64,000 bases of DNA from Aegilops tauschii subsp. strangulata (Eukaryota; Streptophyta; Magnoliopsida; Poales; Poaceae). The stretch covers positions 252,683,135 to 252,747,134 of the forward strand of contig NC_053037.3 of NCBI RefSeq assembly GCF_002575655.3, given 5' to 3'. Shown piece after piece: positions 31,249 through 42,972 of the stretch. Below the pieces are notes generated by a model. The model was not told the origin of the DNA. It saw only the letters and a program-made list of their open reading frames with translations, and made no database searches. Position numbers and translations under genes: made by a program. How positions within the stretch are numbered: the stretch's first letter is position 1; every line of letters begins with the position of its first letter.

Positions 31249-32234
31249 CAGTAGAGACCCACTAGGGCCATAGCCGTACGTACGCAAGTGCCTCCTTATT
31301 ATGTACAACTATATTTTTTTGCTTCCTCCTGGTTTTCTGACATCACGGTCCCACACCATTGTCAACCTATGTAGTCAATATAAACGAGAGAATTGCACAA
31401 GGTGCGGCCGACAGCTGGAACCAAGCAGCTCGAGCAGTATTTGTGTTTTTGAGGCGTGAGCACTGCAGAGTTTTTCTTGGCGATGTTTTCATTGTTGTTC
31501 AGAGGAGAGCAGGGTATTAACTGGGCGGGCTGTGGCCCGTCTAGCCCAGGACAGATATCCAGCCTAGATATTAATTTTTTTCAAGATGAAAATGGCTAGC
31601 CCAGCTATACATTTTTTTGAGGAATACCCAGGCAAGGTCCACTTGTTATTCTCCCCCCCGCTGGGCTGCAAATCTTTCCTAAGAGGGATGCATTAGGCTT
31701 AACAGGAAAATGGGCTTTAAAAATAATAAATGGGATGTAATTATAAAAACTGGGCAGTAACTATAAAAAATGCACCAAACAAGAAATTAGTTTATAAAAT
31801 ATTATTTATGGATTTTGAAAATCTTAATTTTTAATTGTTGCGCGCGCAATGTTTCGTTGGATTTTTACGTAATACAAATTTATATTTAATCCGACTAGAA
31901 ATTTTGGGATAAAAATATTTCGGATCCCATCAAAATGTGGGAAATTTTATTTAATTCTGTCTTGAACGGTTGGTTGAAATTATTAATCGTTGTCCTAGCT
32001 AGAAAATGGGCTGTACTTTTAACAAACTATAAATGGGCTGTAGTAAATTCCATTAGAATTCAAAAATGGGTTGTACATTCTTACAAATCGCAAATGGGCT
32101 ATAAGTTCTCTACCACACACTTGTGGGCCTACTAAGTTGACGCGTCCCCTAAAAAAAGAAGTTGACGCGTATGCAAGGCTTTGTCAACTTATTATAGTCA
32201 ACACACGGTTCTAGCAGCAGTGGCCGTTGGATGT

Positions 32235-32239
32235 CTATC
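32235..32239 (+). repeat. target-site duplication CTATC of copy E5 (left; right copy at 39824-39828)
   Basis: The 5-bp direct repeat abuts TG and CA of the two LTRs. Joining the flanks gives a continuous sequence (GGATGTCTATCCAACGGATG), so the insertion split the tandem-repeat block. Confidence 0.93.
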
Positions 32240-33156
32240 TGATGAGGACATCAATACCATTGTTACACCCACAGCCCCTGCTGCTATACATACTGGACCA
32301 ATTACTAGAGCTCGCGCACGCCAATTAAATTACCAGGTACTTTTGTTTCTTGGTAATGATTCTAATGTTCATGAGAATATGATGCTGCCTAAATTGGATA
32401 CATTTGTTTTGCTTACAAATGAAGGGCCTAGCTTTGAGAAGGATGAACATTGGAGCAAGAACAAGCATGGAGATGATGGCATGCGCATGGGGAACAAGAA
32501 CAGAGTTACAAGTGATGATTTCAGGACGTTGAAGCCACCATAATGCGTGCATGAAGCCTTGGACGAAATATACAAGATGCTACTTCATAACTTTCGTCCA
32601 GAGGCTACTCTAGGTGCTGCATCACCTTATTATTGGGCCAGGCCCATGTAATTTCGAAATACATAAGTATAGGCGTATTTTAGAGTCCGTATGTGTGGGG
32701 AAACAAGAGATAGGGTTGGTTTCGGACCCCTTCCTCAAGGGCCACGAAATTCCCCCCTCTTCCTCCATATATACAGCCCTTAGGGCGTCGTTTAGACTTT
32801 GGGTTTTGTTTAGATTAAAAGTTCGCCATAGCTGCAACTTCGCGTACTTCGTTTGTGTTCAGCGACCAGACAAAGGCGTCACAGAACTCCACCTTGATCA
32901 ATAAAGCTTTCATCTTATATTCACAATATCCAGATTGCAATCTCAGTTTCTTGCTTGTTCTTCGTTTGCTCGCAGGAAACAGACCCTCGTGGTCAGGTTG
33001 ATCGTGCTCCGGCGTGGTCGATAACCTCTCGGAGTTGGTTTAGCAATTGCTAAGGCGCGACGTCCTCGCACGTTCGTAGTCGGATCGTCAAAGTCGACTT
33101 CCACCAAAGCGATATCCACCATCTCATCGAAAGACGAGACACCTTTGCCTCTATCA
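32240..33156 (+). repeat. 5' LTR of copy E5
   Basis: It runs TGATGAGGACATC...CTCTATCA, 917 bp, followed by the primer site. It carries small differences from its 3' partner (for example GGCGTATTTTAG versus GGCTGTTTTTAG, and GCTACTCTAG versus GCTATTCTAG). Confidence 0.95.
32768..32905 (+). promoter_or_regulatory. core promoter and polyadenylation signal in the E5 5' LTR
   Basis: TATATA at 32768-32773 lies in CTCCATATATACAGCCC, and AATAAA at 32900-32905 lies in GATCAATAAAGCTTTC. Both are conserved in the Family I LTRs and bracket a plausible U3/R boundary. Function is inferred from position only. Confidence 0.65.
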
Positions 33157-34108
33157 AGTGGTATCAGATTTCCAGGTTGCTCGGTGAGATTTTACAGTTT
33201 TTCGTAGTTTAGATCGAGTCTGTTCTTCATACCTACAGTCCACGAAAAAGCCACAAAAAAAAATTAGGGTTAGTTCATCATATCCGAACCAATCTGAGCC
33301 TTTGCATAATCTTTTTAGGGTTTTTGCTTTGTTGAATTTGCGGTTGCATCGTCGTGTCAAGTTGCTGGTCTTAGAGTCTAGTCTTTTAGAGTTTCGAGTC
33401 CTGGTCATAAGTTGTCACGCCGCTGCCGCACCATCATCATCGCCTTGCCATCTACCACCATTGCTCATCCGCCACCGCTCTGAATCCGTATCCATATACC
33501 ACCACCGATCCATATCCATATACCACTACCGCTACCATATACCACCACCGCTGCCATATCCTACCGCCATATATCCACCACCAATCCGAGTTCTTTTCAT
33601 ATTCGGTTGGTTTTAGAGATCCATATATTTTCCGTTTCGTGTTTCCTTGCCTGAGTAGGTCTCGGAAAAAAAAGAGGAGCGCAAAAAAAAAAGAGCGATT
33701 TTTTTTCCAGAGTGTGCTTTTCCCTTGTTTACGTGCAGCGCCGTGATTTTGTTAGTGTTCTAGGCTCGCGTCTCTAGCACGGTCTAGCTTAGGACCAGCA
33801 CAGTACCGTCGTTGAGCGTTTATTCAACTTTGCATCTCTGAATTGATTATTGCTTACCATTTTGCTACCATATTATAAGCCTTCCCAGCTCCACATAAGT
33901 CTACATCGTGCGTTTGACTCTCCCTGGTAATCGCTATATCCAAGCTTTGAGAGTTTTTGACTACAACGGTTGCCGATCACCACCTGCTGCTGGGTAAGAA
34001 CTGGTAAGAATTTGAGATTCGCTTGAAGGTTTTGTGACACACCACCATCACCACCACTTCTAGTAGTCTGCAGGATCATATTCTTTTGTGTTTCTATTGC
34101 TGCTAACC
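33157..34108 (+). other. primer site and leader of copy E5
   Basis: The primer site is at 33157-33176. The VNTR is short here (about 33480-33560). The stretch with TGAGACACTCGCC seen in copies C and F is missing: the leader jumps from GGTCTCGG to the A-rich run near 33665, so this leader has a deletion of several hundred bp. No gene is seen. Confidence 0.8.
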
Positions 34109-36263
34109 GTGGCAGGTTCACAAGCCGATGAGACTGATTGGGAGAACATGACGAACAAGGAGTTGCATGATAAATTTCAGCAAATGATGAGTGGCCAGGT
34201 GGGAGATGTGCTAAACAGATTTGAAGAGGCTATGGAGAAGATAGATGCCGTGGAGAAGTCGTTCGAGACAAAGCTGGATAGCAAGTTTACTGAATTACTC
34301 AAGCGTCTTCCCCAACCACCACCGGCTGCACATGTCGCACCTCTACAACAACAACAACCACATCTCCAACGCCGCCTTCCAAATCAAGTGGGACGGGCAC
34401 AGCGCGTTCCAATTGAGATTGGTCAAAATTCGGGTGCTGCTGCACCTACTGTTGATGCTTCTTTGGCTCCTGCTTCTGCGGCGGCTGAGGAGGATGACGA
34501 TTATGCGGGCGATTATGAGGATGAGGTTGATCAAAATCAGAACTACGTGCAGCCACCAGCACCACCACCAGCAGGTCGACCTCAGGTATATATTCGCAAC
34601 GGTAGGCCGGCACCACCACCTCAGGTACGAGATCATGCACATCTCCCTAAACTGAAATTGAATATTCCACCATTTGAGGGTAGATATGTTCCTGATATAT
34701 ATCTTACTTGGGAGTTAGAAACTGAACAACGATTTACATGTTTACAATATCCTGAGGAGAGACGTGTTCCTGCTGCTGTTTGTGCTTTCACTAGCTTTGC
34801 ATGTGTTTGGTGGTCTGAACATTGTAGATTATATCCTGTTCCAGCTACTTGGGCTGCTTTGAAAACTGTTATGCGTACTCGTTGGGTTCCACCATATTAT
34901 CAACGTGAATTACTTCAAAAATTGCAGCGTTTAAGACAAGGGAAAAATTCTGTAGAAGAATATTATCAGGAATTACAAACTGGCATGATTAGATGTGGTA
35001 TTGTTGAGGAGAATGAAGCTATGCTTGCACGTTTTATGGGTGGATTAAATAAAGAGATTCAGACCATTCTAGAGTATAAGGATTATAGTAATATCACTCG
35101 TTTATTCCATCTTGCTTGTAAAGCTGAACGTGAAGTGCAGGATCGACAGCCATTGGCGCGAACTAACTTTTCTGCAGGTCGACCTTCATCATGGACACCG
35201 CGTGCATCTTCTACTTCCACTTCACCATCACCTCCAGCCGTGATACAAGAAAGCAGGCACAACCACCACTCTCTGCCAAGAGCACACCTGCCGGGCCTGC
35301 GCAGAGCTCTTCTTCTTCCATGGCATCGACAGGGCACACAAGTGATATTATTTGTCGTCGTTGTAAGGGAAGAGGACATTTTGCGAGAGAATGTAAATCT
35401 CAGCGTGTCATGATTGCTACTGAGGATGGTGGGTATGAGTCCGCTAGTGACTATGATGAGGAGACTTTGGCTCTTATTACACGTGAAGAACATGGTGGAG
35501 ATGATTCTGAAAATGAGACGCAATACATGGCTCCTGAAGACGCTGACAGGTATGAATGTTTAGTTGCTCAACGTGTTTTGAGTGTGCAGGTCACACAAGC
35601 AGAGCAAAATCAAAGGCATAATTTGTTCCATACAAAGGGAGTTGTGAAGGAACGTTCTGTTCGCGTCATCATAGATGGAGGGAGTTGTAACAACTTGGCT
35701 AGCATGGAGATGGTGGAGAAGCTATCTCTCACCACAAGACCACATCCACATCCTTACTACATCCAATGGTTCAACAACAGCGGCAAGGTTAAGGTAACAC
35801 GTACTGTTCGTGTGCATTTTAGTATCTCTACATATGTTGATTATGTTGATTGTGATGTGGTACCCATGCAAGCATGTTCCTTATTACTAGGTAGACCATG
35901 GCAATTTGATAAAAATTATGTACACCATGGTAGAAACAATCAGTATACTCTTGTTGATAAGGATAAAAATATTACTTTGCTTCCTATGACTCCTGATTCC
36001 ATTTTGAAAGATGACATTAATAGAGCTAATAAAGCAAAACAGGAGAAAAATAAGAGTGAAAATCAGATTGTGGCAAAGGAATTTGAGCAACAAATGAAAC
36101 CTAATAATAAACCATCTAGTGTTGTTTCTGAAATTAAATTGAAAAGTGCATGTTTACTTGCCACAAAATCTGATATTGATGAACTAGATTTCAGCAAATC
36201 TGTTTGCTATGCTTTTGTGTGCAAAGAGGCATTATTTTCATTCGAGGACGTGCCTTCCTCTTT
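34109..36263 (+). pseudogene. gag-pol: gag-protease pseudogene of copy E5
   Basis: The conserved start is mutated from ATG to GTG at 34109 (ACCGTGGCAGG). Otherwise the frame runs through coiled coil, spacer and capsid core to about 35225. There a short deletion (the CATCAGGTTCCACC block is missing) shifts the frame. In the new frame the CCHC knuckle (35352-35393, CRRCKGRGHFAREC) and the protease (IIDGGSCNNLAS near 35668) are intact to about 36263, where loss of one C in CTTTGCCCC shifts the frame again. Confidence 0.87.
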
Positions 36264-39210
36264 GCCCCTGCTGTCACTAACATTTTGCAGGAGTTCGCTG
36301 ACGTCTTCCCACAAGACGTGCCACCGGGATTACCACCTATTCGAGGGATTGAGCATCAAATTGACTTAATTCCCGGTGCATCGCTACCCAACCGTGCACC
36401 ATACCGTACCAATCCAGAGGAGACGAAGGAGATTATGCGTCAAGTACAGGAGCTGCTCGACAAAGGTTATATACGCGAATCTCTTAGTCCTTGTGCTGTT
36501 CCTATTATACTAGTGCCTAAAAAGGATGGTACGTCGCGTATGTGTGTTGATTGTAGAGGCATTAATAATATTACTATTCGTTATCGTCATCCTATTCCTA
36601 GGCTAGATGATATGCTTGATGAATTGAGTGGCTCTACAATATTCTAAAAAGTTGATTTGCGTAGTGGATACCATCAAATTCGTATGAAATTGGGAGATGA
36701 ATGGAAAACTGCATTTAAAACTAAGTTTGGTTTATATGAGTGGTTAGTCATGCCTTTTGGGTTAACTAATGCACCTAGTACTTTCATGAGACTAATGAAC
36801 GAAGTTTTACGTGCTTTCATTGGACGATTTGTGGTAGTCTATTTTGATGATATACTGATTTATAGCAAATCTTTGGAAGAACATTTGGAACATTTACGTG
36901 CTGTTTTTATTGCTCTACGTGATGCACGTTTGTTTGGTAACCTTGGGAAGTGCACCTTTTGCACCGACCGAGTATCTTTTCTTGGCTATGTTGTTACTCC
37001 ACAGGGAACTGAAGTTGATAAAGCCAAGATTGAAGCTATTGAGAGTTGGCCGCAGCCCAAAACGGTCACACACATGCGGAGTTTTCTTGGACTCGCTGGT
37101 TTCTATAGGCGTTTTGTGAGAGATTTTAGCACCATTGCTGCACCTCTCAACGAGCTTACAAAGAAGGATGTGCCTTTTGTTTGGGGTACCGCATAGGAAG
37201 AAGCCTTCACGGTATTGAAAGATAAGTTGACACATGCTCCTTTACTCCAACTTCCTGATTTTAATAAGACTTTTGAGCTTGAATGTGATGCTAGTGGCAT
37301 TGGATTAGGAGGTGTGTTATTACAAGATGGCAAACCTGTTGCATACTTTTCTGAAAAATTGAGTGGGCCTAGTCTGAATTATTCTACTTATGATAAAGAA
37401 CTATATGCTCTTGTTCGGACTTTAGAAACATGGCAACATTATTTATGGCCCAAAGAATTTGTTATACATTCTGATCATGAATCTTTGAAACATATTAAAA
37501 GTCAAGCTAAACTGAATCGTAGACATGCTAAATGGGTTGAATTCATTGAAACTTTCCCTTATGTCATTAAACACAAGAAGGGTAAAGAAAATGTTATTGC
37601 TGATGCATTGTCTCGTCGCTATACTTTCACAACTTGACTTCAAAATATTTGGTTTGGAGACCATCAAAGATCAATATGTGCATGATGCTGATTTTAAAGA
37701 TGTCTTGCAGAATTGTAAAGAAGGAAGAACCTGGAACAAGTTTGTCGTTAATGATGGACTTGTGTTCCGTGCTAACAAGCTATGCATTCCAGCTAGCTCT
37801 CTTCGTCTTTTGTTGTTGCAGGAGGCGCATGGAGGAGGATTAATGGGACACTTTGGCGTGAAGAAGACGGAGGACGTACTTGCTACACATTTCTTTTGGC
37901 CAAAGATGAGACGGGATGTTGAGCGTTTTGTTGCTCGCTGCACTACATGTCAAAAAGCTAAGTCACGACTCAATCCTCATGGTTTATATATGCCTTTGCC
38001 TGTACCTAGTGTTCCTTGGGAGGATATATCTATGGACTTTGTTTTAGGTTTACCTCGAACAAAGAAGGGGAGGGATAGCATATTTGTTGTCGTGGATAGA
38101 TTCGCGAAAATGGCACACTTTATACCATGTCATAAAAGCGATGATGCTGTTACTGTTGCTGATTTGTTCTTTCGTGAAATTATTCGCTTGCATGGTGTGC
38201 CAAATACTATTGTTTCCGATCGTGATACTAAATTTCTTAGCCACTTTTGGAGATGTTTATGGGCTAAGTTGGGGACTAAACTGCTTTTTAGTACTACCTG
38301 TCACCCCCAAACTGATGGACAAACTGAAGTAGTCAATAGAACATTGTCTATTATGCTTAGGGCTGTTTTGAAGAATAATAAGAAAATGTGGGAAGAATGC
38401 TTGCCTCATATTGAGTTTGCTTATAATCGTTCATTGCATTCTACTACTAAGATGTGCCCTTTTGAAATTGTGTATGGTTTCCTACCTCGTGCACCTATTG
38501 ATTTGTTGCCTCTTCCATCTTCGGAGAAGGTTAATTTTGATGCTAAACAACGTGCTGAATTGATCTTAAAAATGCATGAGTTAACTAAGGAAAACATTGA
38601 GCGTATGAATGCTAAATATAAACTTGCTGGAGATAAGGGTAGAAAACATGTTGTGTTTGCACCTGGAGATCTTGTTTGGTTACATTTGCGTAAGGATAGA
38701 TTTCCTGATTTGCGCAAATCAAAGATAATGCCACGTGCTGATGGTCCTTTTAAGGTGTTAGAGAAAATAAATGATAATGCATATAAACTTGAGCCGCCTG
38801 CAGATTTTGGGGTTAGTCCCACTTTTAACATTGCAGATTTGAAGCCTTATTTGGGTGAGGAAGATGAGCTTCCGTCGAGGACGACTTCATTTCAAGAAGG
38901 GGAGGATGATGAGGACATCAATACCATTGTTACACCCACAGCCCCTGCTGCTATACATACTGGACCAATTACTAGAGCTCGCGCACGCCAATTAAATTAC
39001 CAGGTACTTTCGTTTCTTGGTAATGATTCTAATGTTCATGAGAATATGATGCTGCCTAAATTGGATACATTTGTTTTGCTTACAAATGAAGGGCCTAGCT
39101 TTGAGAAGGATGAACATTGGAGCAAGAACAAGCATGGAGATGATGGCATGCGCATGGGGAACAAGAACGGAGTTACAAGTGATGATTTCAGGACGTTGAA
39201 GCCACCATAA
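36264..39210 (+). pseudogene. pol: pol pseudogene of copy E5 (RT, RNase H, integrase)
   Basis: RT from [12 protein letters not shown] through [12 protein letters not shown] is interrupted by TAA at about 36645. YFDD is at 36840-36851. TAG at 37194 replaces a Gln codon before RNase H ([32 protein letters not shown]). A 5-bp deletion near 37622 shifts the frame into a long open integrase frame ending at 39210. That frame contains the HHCC finger (HGGGLMGH ... CTTCQKAK), the DDE core, the GPF module, the CR-type C-terminus and the LTR-encoded tail. Domain order RT-RH-INT confirms Ty3-gypsy. Four separate lesions rule out a single full polyprotein. Confidence 0.9.
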
Positions 39211-39823
39211 TGCGTGCATGAAGCCTTGGACGAAATATACAAGAAGCTACTTCATACCTTTCGTCCAGAGGCTATTCTAGGTGCTGCGTCACCTTATTAT
39301 TGGGCCAGGCCCATGTAATTTCGGAATACATAAGTATAGGCTGTTTTTAGAGTCCGTATGTGTGGGGAAACAAGAGATAGGGTTGGTTTCGGACCCCTTC
39401 CTCAAGGGCCACGAAATTCCCCCCTCTTCCTCCATATATACAGCCCTTAGGGCGTCGTTTAGACTTTGGGTTTTGTTTAGATTAAAAGTTCGCCATAGCT
39501 GCAACTTCGCGTACTTCGTTTGTGTTCAGCGACCAGACAAAGGCGTCACAGAACTCCACCTTGATCAATAAAGCTTTCATCTTATATTCGCAATATCCAG
39601 ATTGCAATCTCAGTTTCTTGCTTGTTCTTCGTTTGCTCGCAGGAAACAGACCCTCGTGGTCAGGTTGATCGTGCTCCGGCGTGGTCGTTAACCTCTTGGA
39701 GTTGGTTTTGCGATTGCTAAGGCGCGACGTCCTCGCACGTTCGTAGTCGGATCGTCAAAGTCGACTTCCACCAAAGCGATATCCATCATCTCATCGAAAG
39801 ACGGGACACCTTTGCCTCTATCA
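38907..39823 (+). repeat. 3' LTR of copy E5
   Basis: It starts TGATGAGGACATC after the polypurine tract AAGAAGGGGAGGA (38894-38906), is 917 bp and ends CTCTATCA at the TSD. The first 304 bp encode the end of pol. Confidence 0.95.
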
Positions 39824-40417
39824 CTATCCAACGGATGTCGTGCTTCTTCTTCAATCTCGAATATTCTAGCTTCAGCTGCCCAAAAAATGATTCCTCCCCC
39901 TGACATCTGGGGCGCACCGTTTCGGAGGCTGACCCGTGGGTCTACTAAGTTGATGCGTACCAAGGGCTTTGTCAACTTAGTCAATATAAACGATTCTAGC
40001 TGTAGTGACCGTACTATGTCCATTCAACGGCCGTAGTGCTTCTTCAACCTGTGGTCTTCTTGCTCCAGCCGCCCAAAGGAGCGCCGGTCGTGCCGCCTGC
40101 TCCTGCCTCTCGTGGCCGGCTGTGCTGCCGCGGAGGCCTCACCGCCCCCTACTACTCCCACCGCTAGCCAGGCCATCCCGCCACTCACCCACACCCACTG
40201 TTATTCTGCGGCGACGACAGCCTCACACCGCAGCCGAACCAGTGAACCCTCGTACTCCTCTCCGTGCGGGCTTCCACTTCCGCGTCTTCCCCGGCTCCGC
40301 GTCGTCCCCTTCCTAGGCCTCGTCGTCGTCCACCGCCCTGGTGCTCTCGGCGCGGCGTGGTCAACGTGTTCAAGGAACGACTTCGATCGGAAGAGTACTG
40401 TACGTGGAGAGGCTGAC

Positions 40418-40690
40418 AGCTGGGTCCACGGCGGCCGCAAGGAAGTGCCTTCTTATTACGCGCAAAATAATTATTCCTCCACCTGACAGCAGGGACCCAC
40501 CGGACGGGCCACCGTATTTCGCATAAAAAACGGTTCCCCCCTGACTGCTGGGACCCACCAGCAACATCTTCGCACGCAAGGAAGTGTGACCGGGCAAAAA
40601 AAAATGATTCGCCCCGTGACTGCTGGGACCCACCAGCTATATCTTCGCACGCAAGGAAGTGCCTGACAGTCGGAACCCACCTGGTCGAAG
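40418..40690 (+). repeat. tandem array with CTGACTGCTGGGACCCACC units
   Basis: Five diverged units, spaced roughly 45-75 bp, carry TGACWGCNGGGACCCACC followed in several by CGCACGCAAGGAAGTG. Starts lie near 40418, 40482, 40540, 40616 and 40662. Confidence 0.72.
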
Positions 40691-41037
40691 CGTAGGTAGC
40701 GTTGTCATTCTGGTCGCGAACATGTACGTACAAACTAGTCGATGTAGAGGCGCGCACGTGTCGTAGTAGAGGCGCGCACGTAGCATGTACACGTACGTAC
40801 AGCGGCCAGGGTGCAAGAAAGAAAATACGGCGACGTACGTACATACGGGCGGGGTCTCGAATGCCTACTCGCGCATACGTACGGCCAGGGCTCGTGTACA
40901 TGGCTGGGTCGGAACGGAGAAACTACGTCGTCATCATGTTCATGGGGAGGCAACGTAATGCGTCGTGATCATCGGGAGGCAACGGAACGCGTGGGAGCCA
41001 ACCGGCTTGGACGGAATAGCCGATGGAAACGAGGCCT

Positions 41038-41300
41038 GGCGTACCGCAGAACGGAGGAAACGGCCTTGCGTTCGACCGACCACGGTCGAAACGGGATGTT
41101 GTTCATCGGGAGAGGTCTGGCGTACCGCAAAACGGAGGAAACAGACCTCCTACGGTCGAAACGGGGTCCTGTTGATTGGGAGGGGTGCGGCGTACCGCAA
41201 AACGGAGGAAACGGACTTGTGTTGGAGCGCTACAGTTGAACGGGGCTCTTGTTCATCGGGAGGGGTATGGCGTACCGCAAAACGGGACTCCACAGGATAC
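41038..41300 (+). repeat. tandem array with GGCGTACCGCAAAACGG units
   Basis: Four units begin at 41038, 41119, 41189 and 41269 (spacing 81, 70 and 80 bp). Each carries GGCGTACCGCARAACGG, often followed by AGGAAAC and preceded by TTCATCGGGAGRGG. Confidence 0.85.
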
Positions 41301-41365
41301 TGTTCATCTCCACCGTCGACCCCCTTCAGCCTCCACGGGCTACTGTTCATCCACCGTCGACCACC

Positions 41366-42371
41366 TAATGCGGAGCATCCCAAGGTCTTCACCATGGACC
41401 CACCATCGTTTCACCAAGTGCCTAGTGGACCCATGACACGAGCACGTGCAAGAGCTCTCGAAACCGAGGTGACATCTCTCCTCTCACAATTCCACTTCGA
41501 CGAACATGAGACATGGCTACTACCTCAAACGGAGACGTTGTGCATACTCAGGTATCAAGGAGTTAGCCATGGAGACACTAAAGAGCAAGGAGAATCCGAA
41601 GAGGAAGATGGGCGTGAAGACGGAGAAGAAGAAGGGCAAAGCCAGCAGAAGCCCGGACGATCCGGACCGCCGTCCGGACGATCCGGCCCCAGCCCGGATG
41701 ATCCGGACCCCGGCCCGAACGATCCGGCTACCTCGCCCAAGGACACCCGAAGCTTCACCCCGAAGCCGGATCATCCGAACCCAGGCCTGGATCATCCGGC
41801 CACACCCGAACGTCCGGACCAGGCCCCGGACATCCGGACCCTCCGCGGCGGCCATGACACAGCCGGATCATCCGGACGCCGACCCGGACCTTCCGGGCGC
41901 CTGAAGGCCGGATCATCCGGACAGTGCTTGCGTGCATGATGTTGGGTCGAGGCCCATGTACCCCTTCGCCCCCAACCTCTATATATATGACTCCTCCACC
42001 TCTTTCTAGGGTTAGCATTGTTTAGCTCATATGTGAGGATAGCTTTTGCTCATCCATACAGATCATCTCCTCGAGAGAGACCGTAGCCCCTCTACGGAGA
42101 AGATCCCCTTGGATTCAAGACCCCCTCTTGGGTGGCCCCATCAAGACCTCCTCTAGGAGAAGAACCGGTTACCCTTTGTATTGTCCTTTGTTGGATTTGA
42201 ATCTTGTATCCCCTCTCGTGTCTCGAGGATCTAGCATATGTGTGACTATATCTTGTTGGTTTAGTGATTCTCCTTGTGTTTTCCTCGTTTCCCCCTCGTG
42301 TTCTTCGTGTTCATAGTCGGGATCCGCTCCTTTCGTGAAAGATCGGCCGTTTAGGGTTCCACCCTACGTCA
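41366..42371 (+). repeat. 5' LTR of Family II copy E2
   Basis: It begins TAATGCGGAGC (the expected TG is changed to TA) and ends CACCCTACGTCA, 1006 bp. TATATATA lies at 41980-41987. U3 (41650-41935) is dense in CCGGATNATCCGG-type palindromes. A downstream block, CGAGAGAGACCG...CTCTACGGAGAAGATCC, is shared with 28580 and 30800. Confidence 0.88.
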
Positions 42372-42972
42372 TCTTGGTATCATGAGCCAAGTTGATCACG
42401 ATTTTGGAGCCTCCCCTCTTCGTTTTCTAGCTTGATTTTGTTGTTTTTCGTCCTAATCCAAAAATCCCCAAAAAAATAGCCCCGAATTTTTTTCCTTGTG
42501 ATTTGTGAGTTTTGATGATGTTTTGTTGGTTTTGATCCATCAATTTTGTTGTGTTGCAAGTGGATCTTACCTTCCCCCACCATCTCCACCGCGAAATCCA
42601 TCCTCAATCCACGAAATCCTCGGATTTGTCCCTATTTTTGAGCTCATCCCGAGCCGTCCCCGAGCGAAGTTGACCCGCCCGGATCATCCGGCTTCCGACC
42701 CGGATCATCCGGATCCGCCCGGATCATCTGGCTCCTGGCCCGGATCATCCGGCCTCCACTGACGAAACTGCATTTTCTGCAGTTCTTGACCACCGCCACC
42801 TACGCCTCCGCATACCCACTTCGACCACCACCACCTAACTTTCGCAAACCCTTTCAATACACCAAACCCTACCACCGCTTGACCGCTACCACCTCCGACA
42901 CATTTTGCCGCATTTGGTTTTGAGAATTTGAGTTGTGGCTCACCGTTTCCTAATGTGTTTCGGCTACTTAGG
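42372..42972 (+). other. primer site and leader of Family II copy E2
   Basis: TTGGTATCATGAGCCA (42374-42389) is the primer site, close to the initiator-Met complement with one extra base. The leader has further CCCGGATCATCCGG palindromes at 42677-42750, like those in U3. It ends at copy I. No gene is seen. Confidence 0.75.

Larger units (their letters stand above)
31111..32239 (+). other. degenerate non-LTR-retrotransposon block, left part
   Basis: It lies between the Family II LTR and copy E5. It is AT-rich from 31550, with recurring ATGGGCTG-type words and a segment (CTACTAAGTTGACGCGT ... GCTTTGTCAACTTA, about 32125-32240) that recurs diverged at about 39946-40040. The word ACAGTAGAGACCCACTAG near 31247 resembles the repeat units at 40418-40690. 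This is likely an old DNA transposon or satellite-like repeat, not assigned. No gene is supported except the short frame listed separately. Confidence 0.55.
32240..39823 (+). mobile_element. Family I copy E5, structurally complete (7584 bp)
   Basis: It has two 917-bp LTRs, primer site, leader, gag, protease, RT, RNase H, integrase, polypurine tract and a perfect TSD CTATC. It is the reference copy for the family here. By eye the LTRs differ at roughly 16 of 917 positions. Coding is broken by a handful of stops and frameshifts, so it is probably non-autonomous. Confidence 0.95.
39824..41365 (+). other. degenerate tandem-repeat block, right part
   Basis: It continues 31111-32239 after copy E5. 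It holds diverged copies of the CTACTAAGTTGA...GCTTTGTCAACTTAG segment, a GC-rich stretch (40040-40400), two local tandem arrays (listed separately), and ends with TACTGTTCATC words before the Family II LTR. Several long frames occur (for example minus 40185-40901), but they cross the repeat arrays and look like chance. It may be an old DNA transposon; no terminal repeats or transposase were found. Confidence 0.5.

Noticed and set aside
40185..40901. A 238-codon minus-strand frame in the repeat block
   Set aside because: It runs through tandem repeats (GGGACCCACC units) and encodes repetitive, biased peptide. No domain or start context supports it.
41038..41300. Evenly spaced repeats that might suggest a CRISPR array
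   Set aside because: Units are diverged, spacing varies (70-81 bp), and the context is a plant repeat block. CRISPR does not apply.
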